Origin: Mantis religiosa
Taxonomy: Eukaryota; Arthropoda; Insecta; Mantodea; Mantidae
NCBI GenBank assembly: GCA_030765055.1
Contig: CM060947.1
Coordinates: forward strand, 100,442,711-100,506,710
DNA: 64,000 nucleotides
Reading direction: 5' to 3'
Shown piece by piece: positions 23,078 through 34,839 of this stretch (positions within the stretch are counted from its first letter, which is position 1; every line of letters starts with the position of its first letter). The notes beneath the pieces were generated by a model. That model was not told where the DNA came from. It saw only the letters and a list, made by a program, of their open reading frames with translations, and searched no databases. Position numbers and translations under genes: made by a program.

Positions 23078-25431
23078 GGGGAGGCATCAGTGAAATTTCG
23101 TCAAAAATGACAAAAAACGACATTTTCCATTTTTTGCATTAAAATTATGTTTAAACATTGTAGTTTCAGAATCTGCCGTCAGTTAGGCCCTAGCGCCATT
23201 TAAAGAGCAGCTACGACATTATTTATACTCCCATGTGTGGCTGGGCGTGGCCATTTATATTGCTTTTTCCAGTGTGTCGCAAAGAAATTGATGGAATTCT
23301 CACGTTTAAACTACGCAGTTTGATTCTGTAACTGTGGTAATGTGCAGAGACATCTTCTGAATGTTTGTGGAAGCTACTGAACCTTTCCGCTACTATTTCT
23401 ATGTATTATTTCCCACTTACTACTTTTGAAAGTAAACAAACATTTCCACTGACATGTAGTGTTTGTGAAATAAGATTTACATGCAAGTGAAAGCTGTGGA
23501 TAGCAGCTTATATTAAATTATTATTGTTTAGAATAGGAATAAAACCCGATTTAACATTGTATTGCTTTCTTGTTGCAACAGTAGGTATATGATTCATACC
23601 AGGTTAAGTTAGGAGTACAGTGGCTATTTCAAAGCAAAATATAATGAAACTTTAAGGTGTTCTAGCCATAATAGTAAGTAATGTTACTAGAACGCTATGC
23701 TTGAGGTAAATGTTAAGTGAAAACATATTATAGCCCAAGAGTTAACAGTGATTCTAGTAGGTCACCTTTTGATGTAAATAGAAGAATGGTTGATGTATTT
23801 CTGGGCATTGGTAAGGGTCATATTTCTATGCAGAAGTTTTGTATGACCATGGGTATGAATTGCATGAACTATTCTACTTACAATTTCCATCTCATAGACA
23901 AAAATAAAGAGATTAGTTAGTACTATAATATGGGAAGGTTGCATTAAAGGAGAAGCACAGAATGCTAATGAAAGTTTCCATGGAGTAAATGTCACAAAGA
24001 AGTTTTTGTATTAAGAAAGAAATTGATGTAATTGCAGCTGTTAGTGAATTTAATATGGGTTATAAAGATAGACTTAAAGTTAAGGCAAAATTTGCAGCAA
24101 GCAAAGTAAGTCTTGTTAGCAAGAAAATTAGAGTATTAGGGATAGGTGAAAGCTAAAACAAAGTGATCAAAGTTCATTGAGCCAATATAAATATGCCAAG
24201 CAGCAGTTAAAGGTGACTAAATTAGAAGAAGAAGAGGATAGTAAACTAGCTGAGTGGTCTTCATATAGTGCAGGATGGTTTTGAAACATAGAAAAAAATG
24301 TTGTTTATATTTAGAGCTTCTAACTAGATTTTTCTTCATGTCCAACGTTTAGCATTTTTAATACTCCCTATAGTCCAGACACTAAAGTTTTCAATGAATT
24401 TCTTTAAGTTTTGCATATATGTATATTCCTAGATAAGTTTTCAATAAAAATTGGTATCATTATGGCTGTATATGAAAAAATTAATAATGATTGGTATTGA
24501 AAAAAGAACATTGAAAAAAATTCAAGAAAGTTCTATCATATTCCTTAAATTTTCTCCCCCAGAACCATTAGACTTAGGCAAATGAGTATATAAATATATA
24601 GTTTTTTTAACTATTATCTAAAGGAATCAGAATCCGAAGTTCCAATCATTTATAACAAAAATTGTAGAGAATGTAATATGTTTCCCAATGTAAAGAAATT
24701 GCAGCAAAAAATTAAATTATTATTTTTTTTTGGTAAAAACTACTGTAGATAGAAAAATTATAAAAAAAAAAGGGCCAAAGGTAACCAAATTAAAGAGAGA
24801 GAGAAGGTAATAAGGTAGATGAAGGGCCTGCATATGATGCATGGAGTTTTCAAAGTAAAGAAAGTAGTGTAATTTTAATCTAAATCTTTAAATTCATTTT
24901 TCTCCACTTTCAATTTTTGAACATTTTTGTATCTTCAAAATGCTCCAACTTCTGCAATTCTCAACGAATTTGGATTAAACTTTGCATACATATTCCTAAA
25001 TAAATTTTTAATAAAAGTTGGTATTTTTGTTTATTTAAATTAAATAGTTTATTTATTATTGATTTTTAAATCTCATAATTGCAAAATAAATTAAGAAAAA
25101 TTTAATATATTCAAACATAATTTTTTTTTTGTCCAAAAATACATGATACACACTTTAAAAGTATAGCAACTTTTATAACTGATGTACAGAGAAACCTGAA
25201 TCTAAAATTTAAAGTTTCTAAAAGAAAAACTGTATGACCTGGGACTTTTTATATAACATACAAAAATCATAGTATAAAAAGCACTAAATATTTTTTTTTG
25301 AAAAAACTATTTAAGTTAGAAAAGTGAATTTTAAAAGCTTAACTAGATACCCTATACCCCACCTAATGACAAAATTTCAAGCAGTTCTGATGTAAACTCT
25401 GGATTTTAGCATTTTTCACAGATGCCTCCCC
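23078..25431 (+). mobile_element. Kolobok-type DNA transposon, non-autonomous relic
   Basis: Flanked by TTAA at 23074-23077 and 25432-25435. Ends GGGGAGGCATCAGTGAAA and complement TTTTTCACAGATGCCTCCCC form terminal inverted repeats. The inside has a decayed transposase: FDVNRRMVDVFLGIGKGHIS, MQKFCMTMGMNCMNYSTYNF (23760-23890), then EFNMGYKDRLKVKAKFAASK (about 24045-24110) and a lysine-rich end with SSYSAGWF. This order (F-VN-R, IGKG, L-KFC, ELNMG, K-RR, Y-AG-F) is typical of Kolobok transposases. TTAA duplication fits. The C-terminal part and following 3' region appear twice (about 24190-24480 and 24765-25040). Confidence 0.75.
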
Positions 25432-25435
25432 TTAA

Positions 25436-26470
25436 TCAGTAATGCTCGCCGTGAAAACTTCAAGTCTTACAAAACACCAGTAATTTTATTCATACTATGT
25501 AAGAATTTGTAAATTGCAATGCAAATCATGGCTCTATCACTAAATGATTAAATGATCTCTTAAAAATTAAAAAAAAATAATAATAAAAAAAAATAAAAAG
25601 GTGGTCCGATAAGGTTAGAGAGAGGGGTGTTTGAAGTAAAAAAAGTTATTACACTTCTTACAAATATTATATGTGAATTCTCAACATGTTATAAAAGTCA
25701 ATGAACACACCTTTTTCTTATGTTTGATTGTATCATTTGGTGGTCTGGGCTTTGGGGATTACATATTTCTTCACAGTTGTCAGAAGATTCCTCTGTTGAT
25801 GTAATTGCAATCAGATTTCTTGCAATATCTTTTCTGAAATCCATGGAAATTAATGTTGCTTTAAATCCTGTTTTGCTGGTAATATTGTTTGCATCAGTGT
25901 TAAGATCAAACAACATTCTCAGATAATACTCAATTTTTCCCTTTCTGTCAATTTCATTAATAATTTCTGATTCCCAAGGTTCATTTCTCCCATCTGCTTA
26001 CACTTCTATCATCAGTGGACACCTCTACGCATGCACAAGCTAATAGAAAAATAAAATTAATCAAAAAACTGGTCTGTTATGCATCTGTTTGAGGATTCTC
26101 AGCCCATTGCAGGTAAAACATTGTATCACCTCTTTACTTCCTTGTGAGAATAAATGACATGAGCATGTTCTTATTGTTGGTATGTATTTTTGAGGTGGAG
26201 AGTTAAGTATATATAAATTATTATGATGCACATCTGTTCTTCACTTATGGAAAAATTTTATACAGCTGCTCCACATCAGCAGCTTGTTTATGGCAGCCAT
26301 TTTTCAACTTCTAACATTTGTTAAAATATTGTAATACAAGTGTACAATGAAGTTAATGTGAAGTTGAACACAATGTTACAGCTAAAATTGTTGAATGAAA
26401 ATGTTGTGTTAACTACAGTGTTTAAATCACTTTAAACTTGTATTAAAATTTAACTGTGTTTTCATTATAT
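25436..26470. other. no gene recognised
   Basis: AT-rich sequence. Nothing identified. Confidence 0.35.
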
Positions 26471-26781
26471 ACAGGGTGTTAATGAACTACACCAAAATAT
26501 TTTCAGAGCAAGTGGAGATGTCCTAAACAAATAATTTGAGATAGGAAACATGGCCTGTTGGTTCAAATGTGGAAGTTACGGCTATAAGTTTCTAAAGTGC
26601 CATTATGCCACTGCTAAAAATAATACCACTTGAGTGCACAAGACACAAATGAAGAGACGTGTGAAAGCACTCCCTATGGCGCAATGGTTATCACATTAGC
26701 TTTTAAATTGTGTAAACGAGTTCAAGTTTTCTTACTTTTGTTGTTTTTTTATTTATTTTTGTTCTGTTTTGTTTGTTTGGT

Positions 26782-26820
<39 letters not shown>

Positions 26821-27789
26821 TTTGTCTAAGCTTTTAATTCTTGTATAAATTTATGCACTTTACAGGGCAGTTTCACTTTGTCACTGCAATTAAATCCTAC
26901 TTAATACTTTCATATTCTGTACATCTAAATTGCAGGTGGTTTAAAGGGTGAACGAACTTATATAAAATAAAAGTAAATGCAGCTGTTTACGTCAGCTCTA
27001 TAGGAACTTCTCGAAATGGCAGAATGTAAAAAGCTTTGCATTTTCAATGCAAAGTTGAAGGTGGCAAAGGAACAACTGTCGTACTCTGTCTAAAATTCCT
27101 TTTGTATGTTAAATAACTTCACATGTTGCTGTTATTCAGACAGTTAGATCCTCTTCTGAGGTAATAGGTGTTTCATACACCAGAGACTTGAGGTGACCCC
27201 AGAAAAAGAAATCCAAAGGGTTGTCAGGAGAGCATGCTGACCAAGCTACAGTTGGACTCCCCCTTGCACTGGCCAATCAGATTCATGTTCTTAGTTACAA
27301 ATCACTATTAGAATTTATGTATTAAAAAGACCAAAAAGATATTTAACTATATGATAGGAACTGAACCCATGGCCCTTGGATCCCCAATTTTCGCTGTTAT
27401 GGATTGGGTCAACAGAAAACTTACAGAAGCACCACTATAGTAGACTACATGATGCAGGGAGCCAGTTAATTGCTGTTCATTGTTGCACTGGCAGCTGGTT
27501 AGTTCAAAATTTGAGAGATTTAGGGGGCATTAAATTTTGAGAATGCCATAAATGAGCTACTAAGCATCGATATTTCTATACACGGGAAGCAATTTTTAAG
27601 AAATTGTAATCCAATAATTATGCCCACCTTGTTTAAACACCAACTTATCAGCATCTGCTGTCTTTAGGTTTTACACAGTTAACTGCATTATGTTTAGCTA
27701 CATACCAGCATTGCCTATCTCAACTTGCTTATATTAATCATGCTTACAATTGCTGAAATTATTTCAGTGTAGTTCACTAACATCCTGTA
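26471..27789 (-). mobile_element. Tc1/mariner-superfamily element, decayed
   Basis: Ends ACAGGGTGTTAATGAACTAC and complement GTAGTTCACTAACATCCTGT are terminal inverted repeats next to TA. On the - strand near 27280-27080 a transposase end is legible: WSACSPDNPLDFFFWGHLKS, LVYETPITSEEDL. This resembles the W-PRSPDLTP-DFFLWGY-K--VY motif with the last catalytic Asp. A tRNA-like segment and poly(T) lie inside (26650-26815). Confidence 0.65.
26672..26736 (+). repeat. tRNA-like (SINE head or retropseudogene) followed by poly(T)
   Basis: TATGGCGCAATGGTTATCAC looks like a tRNA D arm with A box, and CGAGTTCAAGTTTTC like a T arm with B box. The anticodon arm CATTAGC-TTTTAAA-TTGTG does not pair well and the acceptor stem is absent. 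A 32-base T run follows (26784-26815). Confidence 0.4.
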
Positions 27790-27898
27790 TATGTAATGAT
27801 CCTAAAATATTATAATTGTTCATATAACTCTGCTCATTACTTTATAATGGTTTGTTTATTATGACATGTCTATTAAATTTATTGCACATTTGTTTCAG

Positions 27899-28118
27899 AC
27901 CCTGCATTCTGATTTTTGACTCTCTAGCAGGAGCAAGTAGATCCCGTGTTGTAGCAACACTGAGAGATTATCTCCGTATTGAATATAAAGTGAAGGAAGG
28001 CAGAGATAAAGAATTTTCCAAAGACACCATTAAAGGTGGTACACCCAAAGTTCCACAACAGAATAATTTCACAGATTGTGGTATATATGTTCTTCAATAT
28101 GCTGAAAGCTTCTTCAAG
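27899..28118 (+). CDS. SENP6/7-like SUMO protease, catalytic exon (Asp, Gln, Cys)
   Basis: Exon between a TTTGTTTCAG acceptor and an AAG|GTTTGT donor; one base plus 73 codons. It encodes PCILIFDSL with the catalytic Asp (codon 27918-27920), SRVVATLRDYLRIEYKVKEG, then KVPQQNNFTDCGIYVLQYAE. The oxyanion-hole Gln is codon 28059-28061 and the nucleophilic Cys is codon 28077-28079. It closely resembles the vertebrate SENP6 segment around PQQNNFSDCGVYVLQY, so the assignment to the C48 cysteine peptidase family (SENP6/SENP7, Ulp2 branch) is strong. The product would cleave isopeptide bonds in poly-SUMO2/3-like chains in the nucleus. All catalytic residues visible here are intact, and no frameshift is seen. 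Confidence 0.95.
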
Positions 28119-28439
28119 GTTTGTCGCTGTTAATAATATTGTTATAAAGTATTGTATCATAAGTGTTAGAATGTAGCATGATTTAAACTGCTCCAGTTTG
28201 ATATTATTTTGAGAAGGCTATTAAAGGACTATTATCTACCACTAAGAAAAACAGATCCTGGATAAAACTGAGCAATGCAAAACAGTTATTGCTTAGTTAA
28301 GGAATCCTCCTCAGTAAATTAATTGTGTACTTGATGTTTGAATTTAAAAATATTATATACCCCTTATTAACACTATTAGAAGTGTTCCAACCAATAAAGG
28401 GCAGTCAGCTAAACAGGAGTTTACTGCATCCCTTGCAGC

Positions 28440-28561
28440 ATTGGGAAAGCATATTACAATGCAATAAATTATTATTTGTGACTAAATTTCACTTATCTTG
28501 ATAATTTAAATGTTATAATGGGACTAGTTTTGAGAATTTATCATTTGCATCTTCAGCCAAG
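28440..28561 (-). mobile_element. PLE 3'-end fragment (family B-like)
   Basis: The - strand holds a hammerhead-like motif followed by TTTAAATTATCAAGATAAGT and AGTCACAAATAATAATTTAT, in the same order as the family E tails. It abuts the mariner at 28562. Confidence 0.5.
28519..28559 (-). ncRNA. hammerhead ribozyme-like motif, CTGAAGA core kept
   Basis: On the - strand: TTGG, core CTGAAGA (complete), U, helix II GCAAAT/ATTCTC (two mismatches), AAAAC (G12 changed to A), TA, GTC, helix I CCA. The core is a match to CUGANGA but helix II and G12 have decayed. Confidence 0.45.
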
Positions 28562-29772
28562 TACGAGAGCAGTTTGATAAGTACCCGTCTTTCAAATATT
28601 GTTAAGAGTAGTTTATGTTCTTATGTACTGTCATTGGTTACAAAGTTAAAATAAATTTGATGCTGATTTATAGGTTAGTTTGGATTTTATGGACATTTCA
28701 ATAAGTTGTCCGACATGTTTTTGCTAAAATGGGAAAACATGCAAGGAGATAAAAGTGACATTGGATGTTATTTATAGAGACTTTTCACCTTCAAGGACAG
28801 ATATTAGTATAACAAATTTAAATGTGGTCAGCTTACAGGACGCCTTGCAAATGTAGTTACCAAGGAAATTATTGAAATAGCCCATGATATGATTTTCACT
28901 GATGTAAACGTAAGTTCGCGAAGTGGCACAGGCCATAGTTATCTCAACAAACGGCAATTCACATTTTGCATGATAAGTTGGAGATGAGAAGGTTTCTGCA
29001 TGATGGGTGCTGCATTTGCTCACAGTGTACAAGTAGTGGGTGCGGCTTTCAACTTTGAAGCTAGTGTCTAATTTTGCCTTATGTGGAATACCCTTTTTAG
29101 CAGGGTTTTATTCTTATGTTTGGAACTGTTTAAGTGAAATCTGAAGGCCTTTTTGCGTCAAGTAGTCACTGCCGATGAGACCTGCATTCATCAACAATCA
29201 AAACAGTATGTTGCTGCCGAAGAATCTGCTTCAGAGAAGGCAAAGACAGTACCATCAGCAGGAAAAATGATGGAGACAATTTTTTGGAATGTAAAGGATA
29301 TCATTGACTTCTTGGAAAAAGTGAAAACAATTGCTGGAGCATACTACAGTGAATTATTGGCCTAATTCAACAAGAAGTTGGAGACATGGCCCCATCTAGC
29401 AAAGAAGAAAGTTCTGTTTCACCACGTTAATGCCCCAGCACATCCAGCTGGATTTGCTGACACCAAATTGTATGAATTGCATTATGAATTGCTGATGCCA
29501 TTCCTCTCTGCCCTTTTACTGTATGTTCTCCTGTTCCCAAGCAGAAATGGCTCACAGGATCAATTGAGTTGGTCATCATGGAAATAGATGCTTATTTTGC
29601 AAAGCTTGATAATTCTAATTCTTATTTTTAGAGGTTTTGAAAAAAATTGCAGTAATGTTAGCAAAGGTGTGTATCTTTAAAAGGGTACTATGTTGAGAAA
29701 TAAATAATTTTTGTTTAAAAAAACTGGCTTCTTCATTCCTAGCTCAGGACTTAGTGAATTGCCTTTGTAGTA
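28562..29772 (+). mobile_element. mariner element, full length, inactive
   Basis: Inverted ends TACGAGAGCAGTTTGATAAG and ACTTAGTGAATTGCCTTTGTA (imperfect) enclose about 1.21 kb. The + strand transposase is legible at 29153-29587: VTADETCIH (first catalytic Asp), ESASEKAKTVPSAGKMMETI, FWNVKDIIDFLEKVKTIAGA, then KKVLFHHVNAPAH, where the second catalytic Asp of HHDNAPAH is Val. Stops and frame changes add to this, so it is dead. Confidence 0.8.
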
Positions 29773-30730
29773 CCCTTGGATATGAGCCAAATGTTCCACA
29801 GCTGGAGCAAAGAACTTCAACTATCTGGAAAATTCATATACAAAAATTTTAGGTTTGTGGTTAAATCAAAACTTGGATTGTGCTGTACATATAGAAGATT
29901 TGACTAAAAAGTTAAGTAAGCAGTGCTATGCTATAAAAACATTAAAAATAATAGCAGACGTAAAGACAGTCTGAATGACATATTTTGCATATTTTCATTT
30001 CCTTATGAATTATGGTATTATCTTTTGGGGTAATTCAAATATGTCGGAAAAGGTTTCTTGAATGCAAAAAAGAGCCATAAAAATAAGTGACCAACCTGCC
30101 CATGTGAACTGTAGTGTATTTTAAGGAACTGAAAATTATAACCCTGCCATGTTTATACATATAAAAAGTTCTTTTACATATAAAAGCTAGTTTAAATTGC
30201 ATCTTTAAAAGGGGACTATGTTGAGAAATAAATAATTTTTGTTTAAAAAAACTGACTTCTTCATTCCTAGCTCAGGACTTAGTGAATTGCCTTTGTAGTA
30301 CCCTTGGATATGAGCCAAATGTTCCACAGCTGGAGCAAAGAACTTCAACTATCTGGAAAATTCATATACAAAAATTTTAGGTTTGTGGTTAAATCAAAAC
30401 TTGGATTGTACTGTACATATAGAAGATTTGATTAAAAAGTTAAGTAAGCAGTGCTATGCTATAAAAACATTAAAAATAATAGCAGACGTAAAGACAGTCT
30501 GAATGACATATTTTGCATATTTTCATTTCCTTATGAATTATGGTATTATCTTTTGGGGTAATTCAAATATGTCGGAAAAGGTTTCTCAAATGCAAAAAAG
30601 AGCCATAAAAATAATAGTGACCAACCTGCCCATGTGAACTGTAGTGTATTTTAAGGAACTGAAAATTATAACCCTGCTATGTTTATACATATAAAAAGTT
30701 CTTTTACATATAAAAGCTAGTTTAAATTGC
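29673..30730 (+). repeat. 528-bp tandem duplication across a mariner/LINE junction
   Basis: 29673-30200 and 30201-30730 are nearly identical, differing at only a few positions and a 2-3 base indel in AATAATAGTGACC. Each unit has the last 100 bp of the mariner plus about 430 bp of the LINE tail. The duplication is younger than both transposons. Confidence 0.9.
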
Positions 30731-30970
30731 TTTGAAACATACGCAATGACACACCAGCATGATAAAAGAAACAGTTCAAACCTACTAGCAATTAGTCATA
30801 ATACCATGTTATACAAGTATTCCTTCACTTATAGTGGTACCCAACTGTACAATAAGTTACCTCTTTTATTTAAAACAGATTGACAACCAAAAGATTTTTA
30901 AATTGAAACTACAGAAATTTTTAAGTGAAGCATGTTTTTATTCTATCCAAGAGTATTTGGACACTTAGTT
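29780..30970 (+). mobile_element. LINE 3' end (reverse transcriptase C-terminal part)
   Basis: Reads ILGLWLNQNLDCAVHIEDLT, KKLSKQCYAIKTLKIIADVK, MTYFAYFHFLMNYGIIFWGN and, after 30735, NLLAISHNTMLYKYSFTYSG, TQLYNKLPLLFKTD. This is the thumb and C-terminal region of Jockey/CR1-type LINEs (LG--ID--L-W--HI, ACYALR-L, YFA-FHS-M-YGIIFWG, Y-G---YN-LP). The first part is doubled by the tandem duplication. Confidence 0.75.
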
Positions 30971-31078
30971 ATATTATTATATTTTGGCATTTACTCTTAT
31001 ACATGTTTTTGTACTTTCTGTATTTAAATGTTGTTCTCAACAACTGCAATCACTCATGTGTATGATACTGGCTCAAAC

Positions 31079-32302
31079 TATGAGGGTAGCCCAGAAAGTC
31101 TTCAGCAATTATTTACTGAACACAATGAAACTTGCACACAAGAAAGAATTATATTTCTTCTACGCTAACTATTTTTCCTTGCAATCTCCATCCTGTTCTG
31201 TGGCTTTCCTCCAGTGAGACACAAAGGGCAAGTATGCCCTGTCGGACCACTCGTTCTGGTCATCAAGCCATTTCTGCACTGTGCAAATCATCTCTTTGCT
31301 ACCCTCAAAATGTCTTCCATGAATGGCATACTTTAATCACCAAAACAAGTGGAAGGATGAGGGAGCTAAGTCAGGACTATAGGTGGATAGGGCAACACTC
31401 TTCAGCCCTGTTTAGTGATGTGTTCCGAAGTCCTCAAACTAATGTAAGGCTGAGGGTTATGTTGAATGAAACATTCACTTGAGTTATGGTGCTGAAGTTG
31501 CTGGAAGTGCTTCTTGTATTTGGTTGTCTTCGCATAAGCTTCAGAATTAATGGTGCTGCCTTTTGGCATCATGTACATCAATGAGTATGACATTCTCATG
31601 GTCCCAAAACACAGTGATCAACCTGAAGCAGTTGCTTTTTTTTAGATTGGGGATGATATTTTCCATCAACTGATATTTTGTTTCAATATCAAAATGGTGT
31701 AACCAAGTTTCATCACCTGTCAAAATCTTGACATGAACACTTCTCCCTAACCTTCAAAATGTGTCAACAGCTAAGAAGAAATATTTTTTCTGAAAGATTT
31801 GTGGTCTACTGTAAGACAGCGGAGAACCTACTGTGCACACACTTTTGAGTAATTAAGAGTACAGATGATTGCATCCACATTTCCTTTGCTGATTGACAAC
31901 TTCAGTGCCAACTGAAGTTATGAGTCGATCCTCACAAATGAGCACATCAGCAAGCTGCTGCTTGTTGGATGGCCACCCCGAGTGCTACATATCTTGGAGT
32001 TCTGCCGAACCACCTTCTATGACCTCACCCTCTGTGCCCAGTGACTGGCTGTACTTTTGTTAACTGCAGATTCTTCAGCTATACTCTCTTACTGAAGAAA
32101 GCCAAACTTTGCTCTCACTTGAGCATCATTTCACCCAATTCATTCACCATCCAAATATAACTGAACGTTGGGGCGGACGTAAATTTAAAAAAAAAAAAAA
32201 AAAATCCTGAAAATTTAAATGTATATCTAAAGTTTTGCATTCGTACCATTACTGTAGGCAGAAAAAAAATGTGCTGCATTACTTTCTGGGCTACCCTTGT
32301 AT
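31079..32302 (-). mobile_element. mariner element, full length, decayed
   Basis: Ends TATGAGGGTAGCCCAGAAAGT and ACTTTCTGGGCTACCCTTGTA are inverted repeats with TA. The - strand holds YSPDLAPSSFHLFW with the third catalytic Asp, then KYAIHGRHFEGSKEM and WLDDQNEWSDRAYLPFVSHW. Frames are broken. Not the same family as the mariner at 28562 or 35994 by terminal sequence. Confidence 0.75.
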
Positions 32303-33835
32303 CTTCCCATCTCTACAGTTATTGTTAGAAGAAACAATGTAATAAAATTGAAGTGAATTATTTAAATTATCCCTCGCTCTCTGGGAAGGTTGAAATGGAA
32401 AGTTGAATCAATTTTAGAAGCTCAGTGCCATAGCTTGCGTTTCAGTTGAGCGAAACGTGATTGTCCGCAAATATGCACTGAATTGGATTCAAGCATACAA
32501 GGGAAAGGATTAGAATAAACTCCTTTCTTCATGATAAAGTGAAATACTATTTAAAGTATAAACTTGGAAGAAGCGTAGGGACAGTGAAGCACAAATTAGC
32601 ACAAAAGTGAATATCTTCTCGATTCACTTTTGTGCTGAAATACTATTGCAATACTACTTTGCTCATTGAAAAGGCAAATGAGCAAGAATTGCCCTTGCAG
32701 GTCCTGCAGTAGATTTAACAATTTTTTCTCTTCACTTAGCTGGAATTCCATTCCATCCCATTCTTATATTTAGACTCCATTTACAAACATGCACAGTAAT
32801 TATGGTTGACTTTTGATCTGCATTTCAGTTCACATGGATGTAATCAGTTGTTTATAATAACCAAAACTTATTTTACTCTACCTTTTTCCAGAATCTGTCA
32901 AAACCAGGGACATGTTCTAAGTGATATTCTGCAAGTTACTGTGAACTTTCAGTACATAGAGCATGCAGCTTAATACTGCACAGTGAACAGAGTTGCACTC
33001 TAGTATTGTAAAAGACAGAACAGAAAATTTAAACATAAGTAATAGAATCCCTGTACCTCTTTTTGATTTCTTTATGCTTTTAAAGCCACATGTTCTGTTT
33101 CCACTGTCTACCTATGAAACAATCAGGTCACCCTTAAGGATTATGGCAGTTGAACTATCTTGGAAATCTAGAAGAGAATAATTTGTATGTCTGACAGAAG
33201 TCAGTCACATTTATGGGCAATCATATATGGCTAAAAGTATGTCCTGGCCATAACATTACATTTTTCATGTCTGGCACAGCTTTCCAAATTTAATTTATTC
33301 TATGTTGTGATATCTGTAAGTTGTGGGTCAACATTTTTGCTGTTCTCAGATTATGGCTTAAAGTTCTTGAAGATTTTTAATAACTGCACTTCTGCTATCC
33401 TCAGAACTAAAAGTTAGTACTCTGTATCACATTGTTGGATTAAACCCTCATCTATAGATTGAGAAGTTTCTTAGATTCAAATCCAGGTTTAAGGTTGCCA
33501 GTCCTCATGCTCAGGACTACATTTGCTGGAGCATTTGATTGTGATGTTCTTTTACATGGAGTAGAATAGTGTATTGAACATTACAGTTTTACAACCAGGC
33601 ACTAGGTCTTGTCAAGTATACCAGTAGTCACATTACTATGTTTAAACTTTAATAAGTTCAAGTTCATTTTGGACATAGTTGTTTTTGTTCATGTGAATAT
33701 GTGTATAAAAAGGAAAAATCAGAAAAAGAAATAAAAATATAGCAGTACCATAATTTTCTACATACTTAGCACTTAAAATTAAATATCTGATGTGTTGCCC
33801 TCACATCACTTTCTGTACTCCTGTTCAAACTATTC
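32303..33835. other. no gene recognised
   Basis: A 15-bp perfect hairpin (AGCACAAAAGTGAAT, 32598-32636) is the only structure noted. Confidence 0.35.
32598..32636. repeat. 15-bp perfect hairpin
   Basis: Arms AGCACAAAAGTGAAT (32598-32612) and ATTCACTTTTGTGCT (32622-32636), loop 9 bases. It resembles the centres of the PLE foldbacks but carries no hammerhead core or tail. Confidence 0.6.
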
Positions 33836-33839
33836 ATAC

Positions 33840-34445
33840 AAATGCTTATTGTTCTACTTTGTGTAAATAAATATTTTAAGAAATTATCTTATTGCTGACT
33901 TTCGTTTAGCCTCAAGGAGAATATGGAAATACTGTAGACTTTTAGCAATAGTCAAATCTTTTAAAGCTATTTACTTTATGATGCCTTTGAAAGTTGTATC
34001 ACCAAGAGAAAAAATCACGGACTTCTTATTTGAGAAAATATTGTATTAGGAAATTCAGACAAATAAGGAATATCTTTGAAATGGTTAACTTAAATGAAAC
34101 ATAAAAAGTATTTGACATAGATTGTGTGTTGTAATGAGATTTACCTTTTCTGTATAGTAAGATTTTGTCTTCCTCTTAAGGCTTATCAGTTATGCAAAGG
34201 TCTTCCAGATTGAAAAGGACTCTGAGAACATTCCCAAAAAATTCATATATATTTCATTTGTTATGAAAATATCTTAATAAGATGGTATTTTAATAATCAT
34301 TACAACCATTTTTGGGAAAATTAGAATTTTGTAAAAATGTTCCATGTAAAGAGTAGTTCTGCAGTGAGAGGATTTTCTTGAAAATCTTTTTGTTACATCC
34401 TTTGAAGTTGCTAAACTTAAATACCAAGTTTGGTATCTAACCAAC
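33840..34445 (+). repeat. unclassified interspersed repeat, copy 1
   Basis: Shares long stretches with 49740-50530 and 51420-51780: TTTCATTTGTTATGAAAATATC, GAAAATCTTTTTGT, TTAGCAATAGTCAAATCTTT, and TATTTGAGAAAAT-like. The order of the two halves differs between copies. It is interrupted by the PLE copy at 34456. No coding potential seen. Confidence 0.5.
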
Positions 34446-34507
34446 TTTCATTTAGTTAAATTTAAAGGGAGTCCATTAATGACACTAAACAACACTTTTA
34501 AATTTTT

Positions 34508-34548
34508 CCGGAACATGTTTCAGAGACTTTGCCTCTATCCTCAACCGG
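34508..34548 (-). ncRNA. hammerhead ribozyme-like motif, family A
   Basis: On the - strand: CCGG, core TTGAGGA (only C3 altered), U, helix II AGAGGC/GTCTCT, GAAAC, AT, GTT, CCGG. Helix I is perfect, CCGG with CCGG. Confidence 0.55.
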
Positions 34549-34588
34549 CCATCGAGGATAGAGGCAAAGTCTCTGAAACATGTTCCGG
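34545..34588 (+). ncRNA. hammerhead-like motif, family A, 5' side altered at inversion junction
   Basis: Core TCGAGGA (34552-34558), U, helix II AGAGGC/GTCTCT, GAAAC, AT, GTT, CCGG. The 5' strand of helix I is disturbed by the junction (CCGGCCA). Confidence 0.4.
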
Positions 34589-34733
34589 AAAAAATCTAAA
34601 AGTGTTGTTTAGTGTCATTAATCGACTCCCTTTAAATTTAATTTCTCATAACACTGTTTTCAACACTTCCAAGAAAGGAATTTCATTTAGCTGTCTGGTA
34701 ACGGGCACACCACACCTTTTTTTCAGAAGAAGC

Positions 34734-34839
<106 letters not shown>

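Larger units (their letters stand above)
34456..34680. mobile_element. PLE-derived foldback copy (hammerhead family A)
   Basis: Arms of about 90 bp meet near 34550. Both outer ends have TTTAAAGGGAGT or its complement, as in the coding PLEs. The right end continues with GTTTTCAACACTTCCAAGAA, the tail also found at 12178-12200. Flanked by TTTCATTTAG (34446-34455 and 34681-34690). Confidence 0.8.

Noticed and set aside
22858..23142. Two overlapping antisense open frames as genes
   Set aside because: Both are by-products of the imperfect hairpin at 22952-23077, which makes the two strands encode similar peptides.
26672..26736. Functional tRNA gene
   Set aside because: No acceptor stem; the anticodon stem is mismatched; it sits inside a transposon next to poly(T).
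29153..29587. Domesticated SETMAR-like gene
   Set aside because: It is a plain mariner with both terminal repeats, a lost catalytic Asp and broken frames; no fused SET domain is seen.
32440..32480. GAGCGAAACGTGATTGTC as another hammerhead
   Set aside because: GAAAC and GTC are present, but no CUGANGA-like core precedes and helix II pairs poorly.
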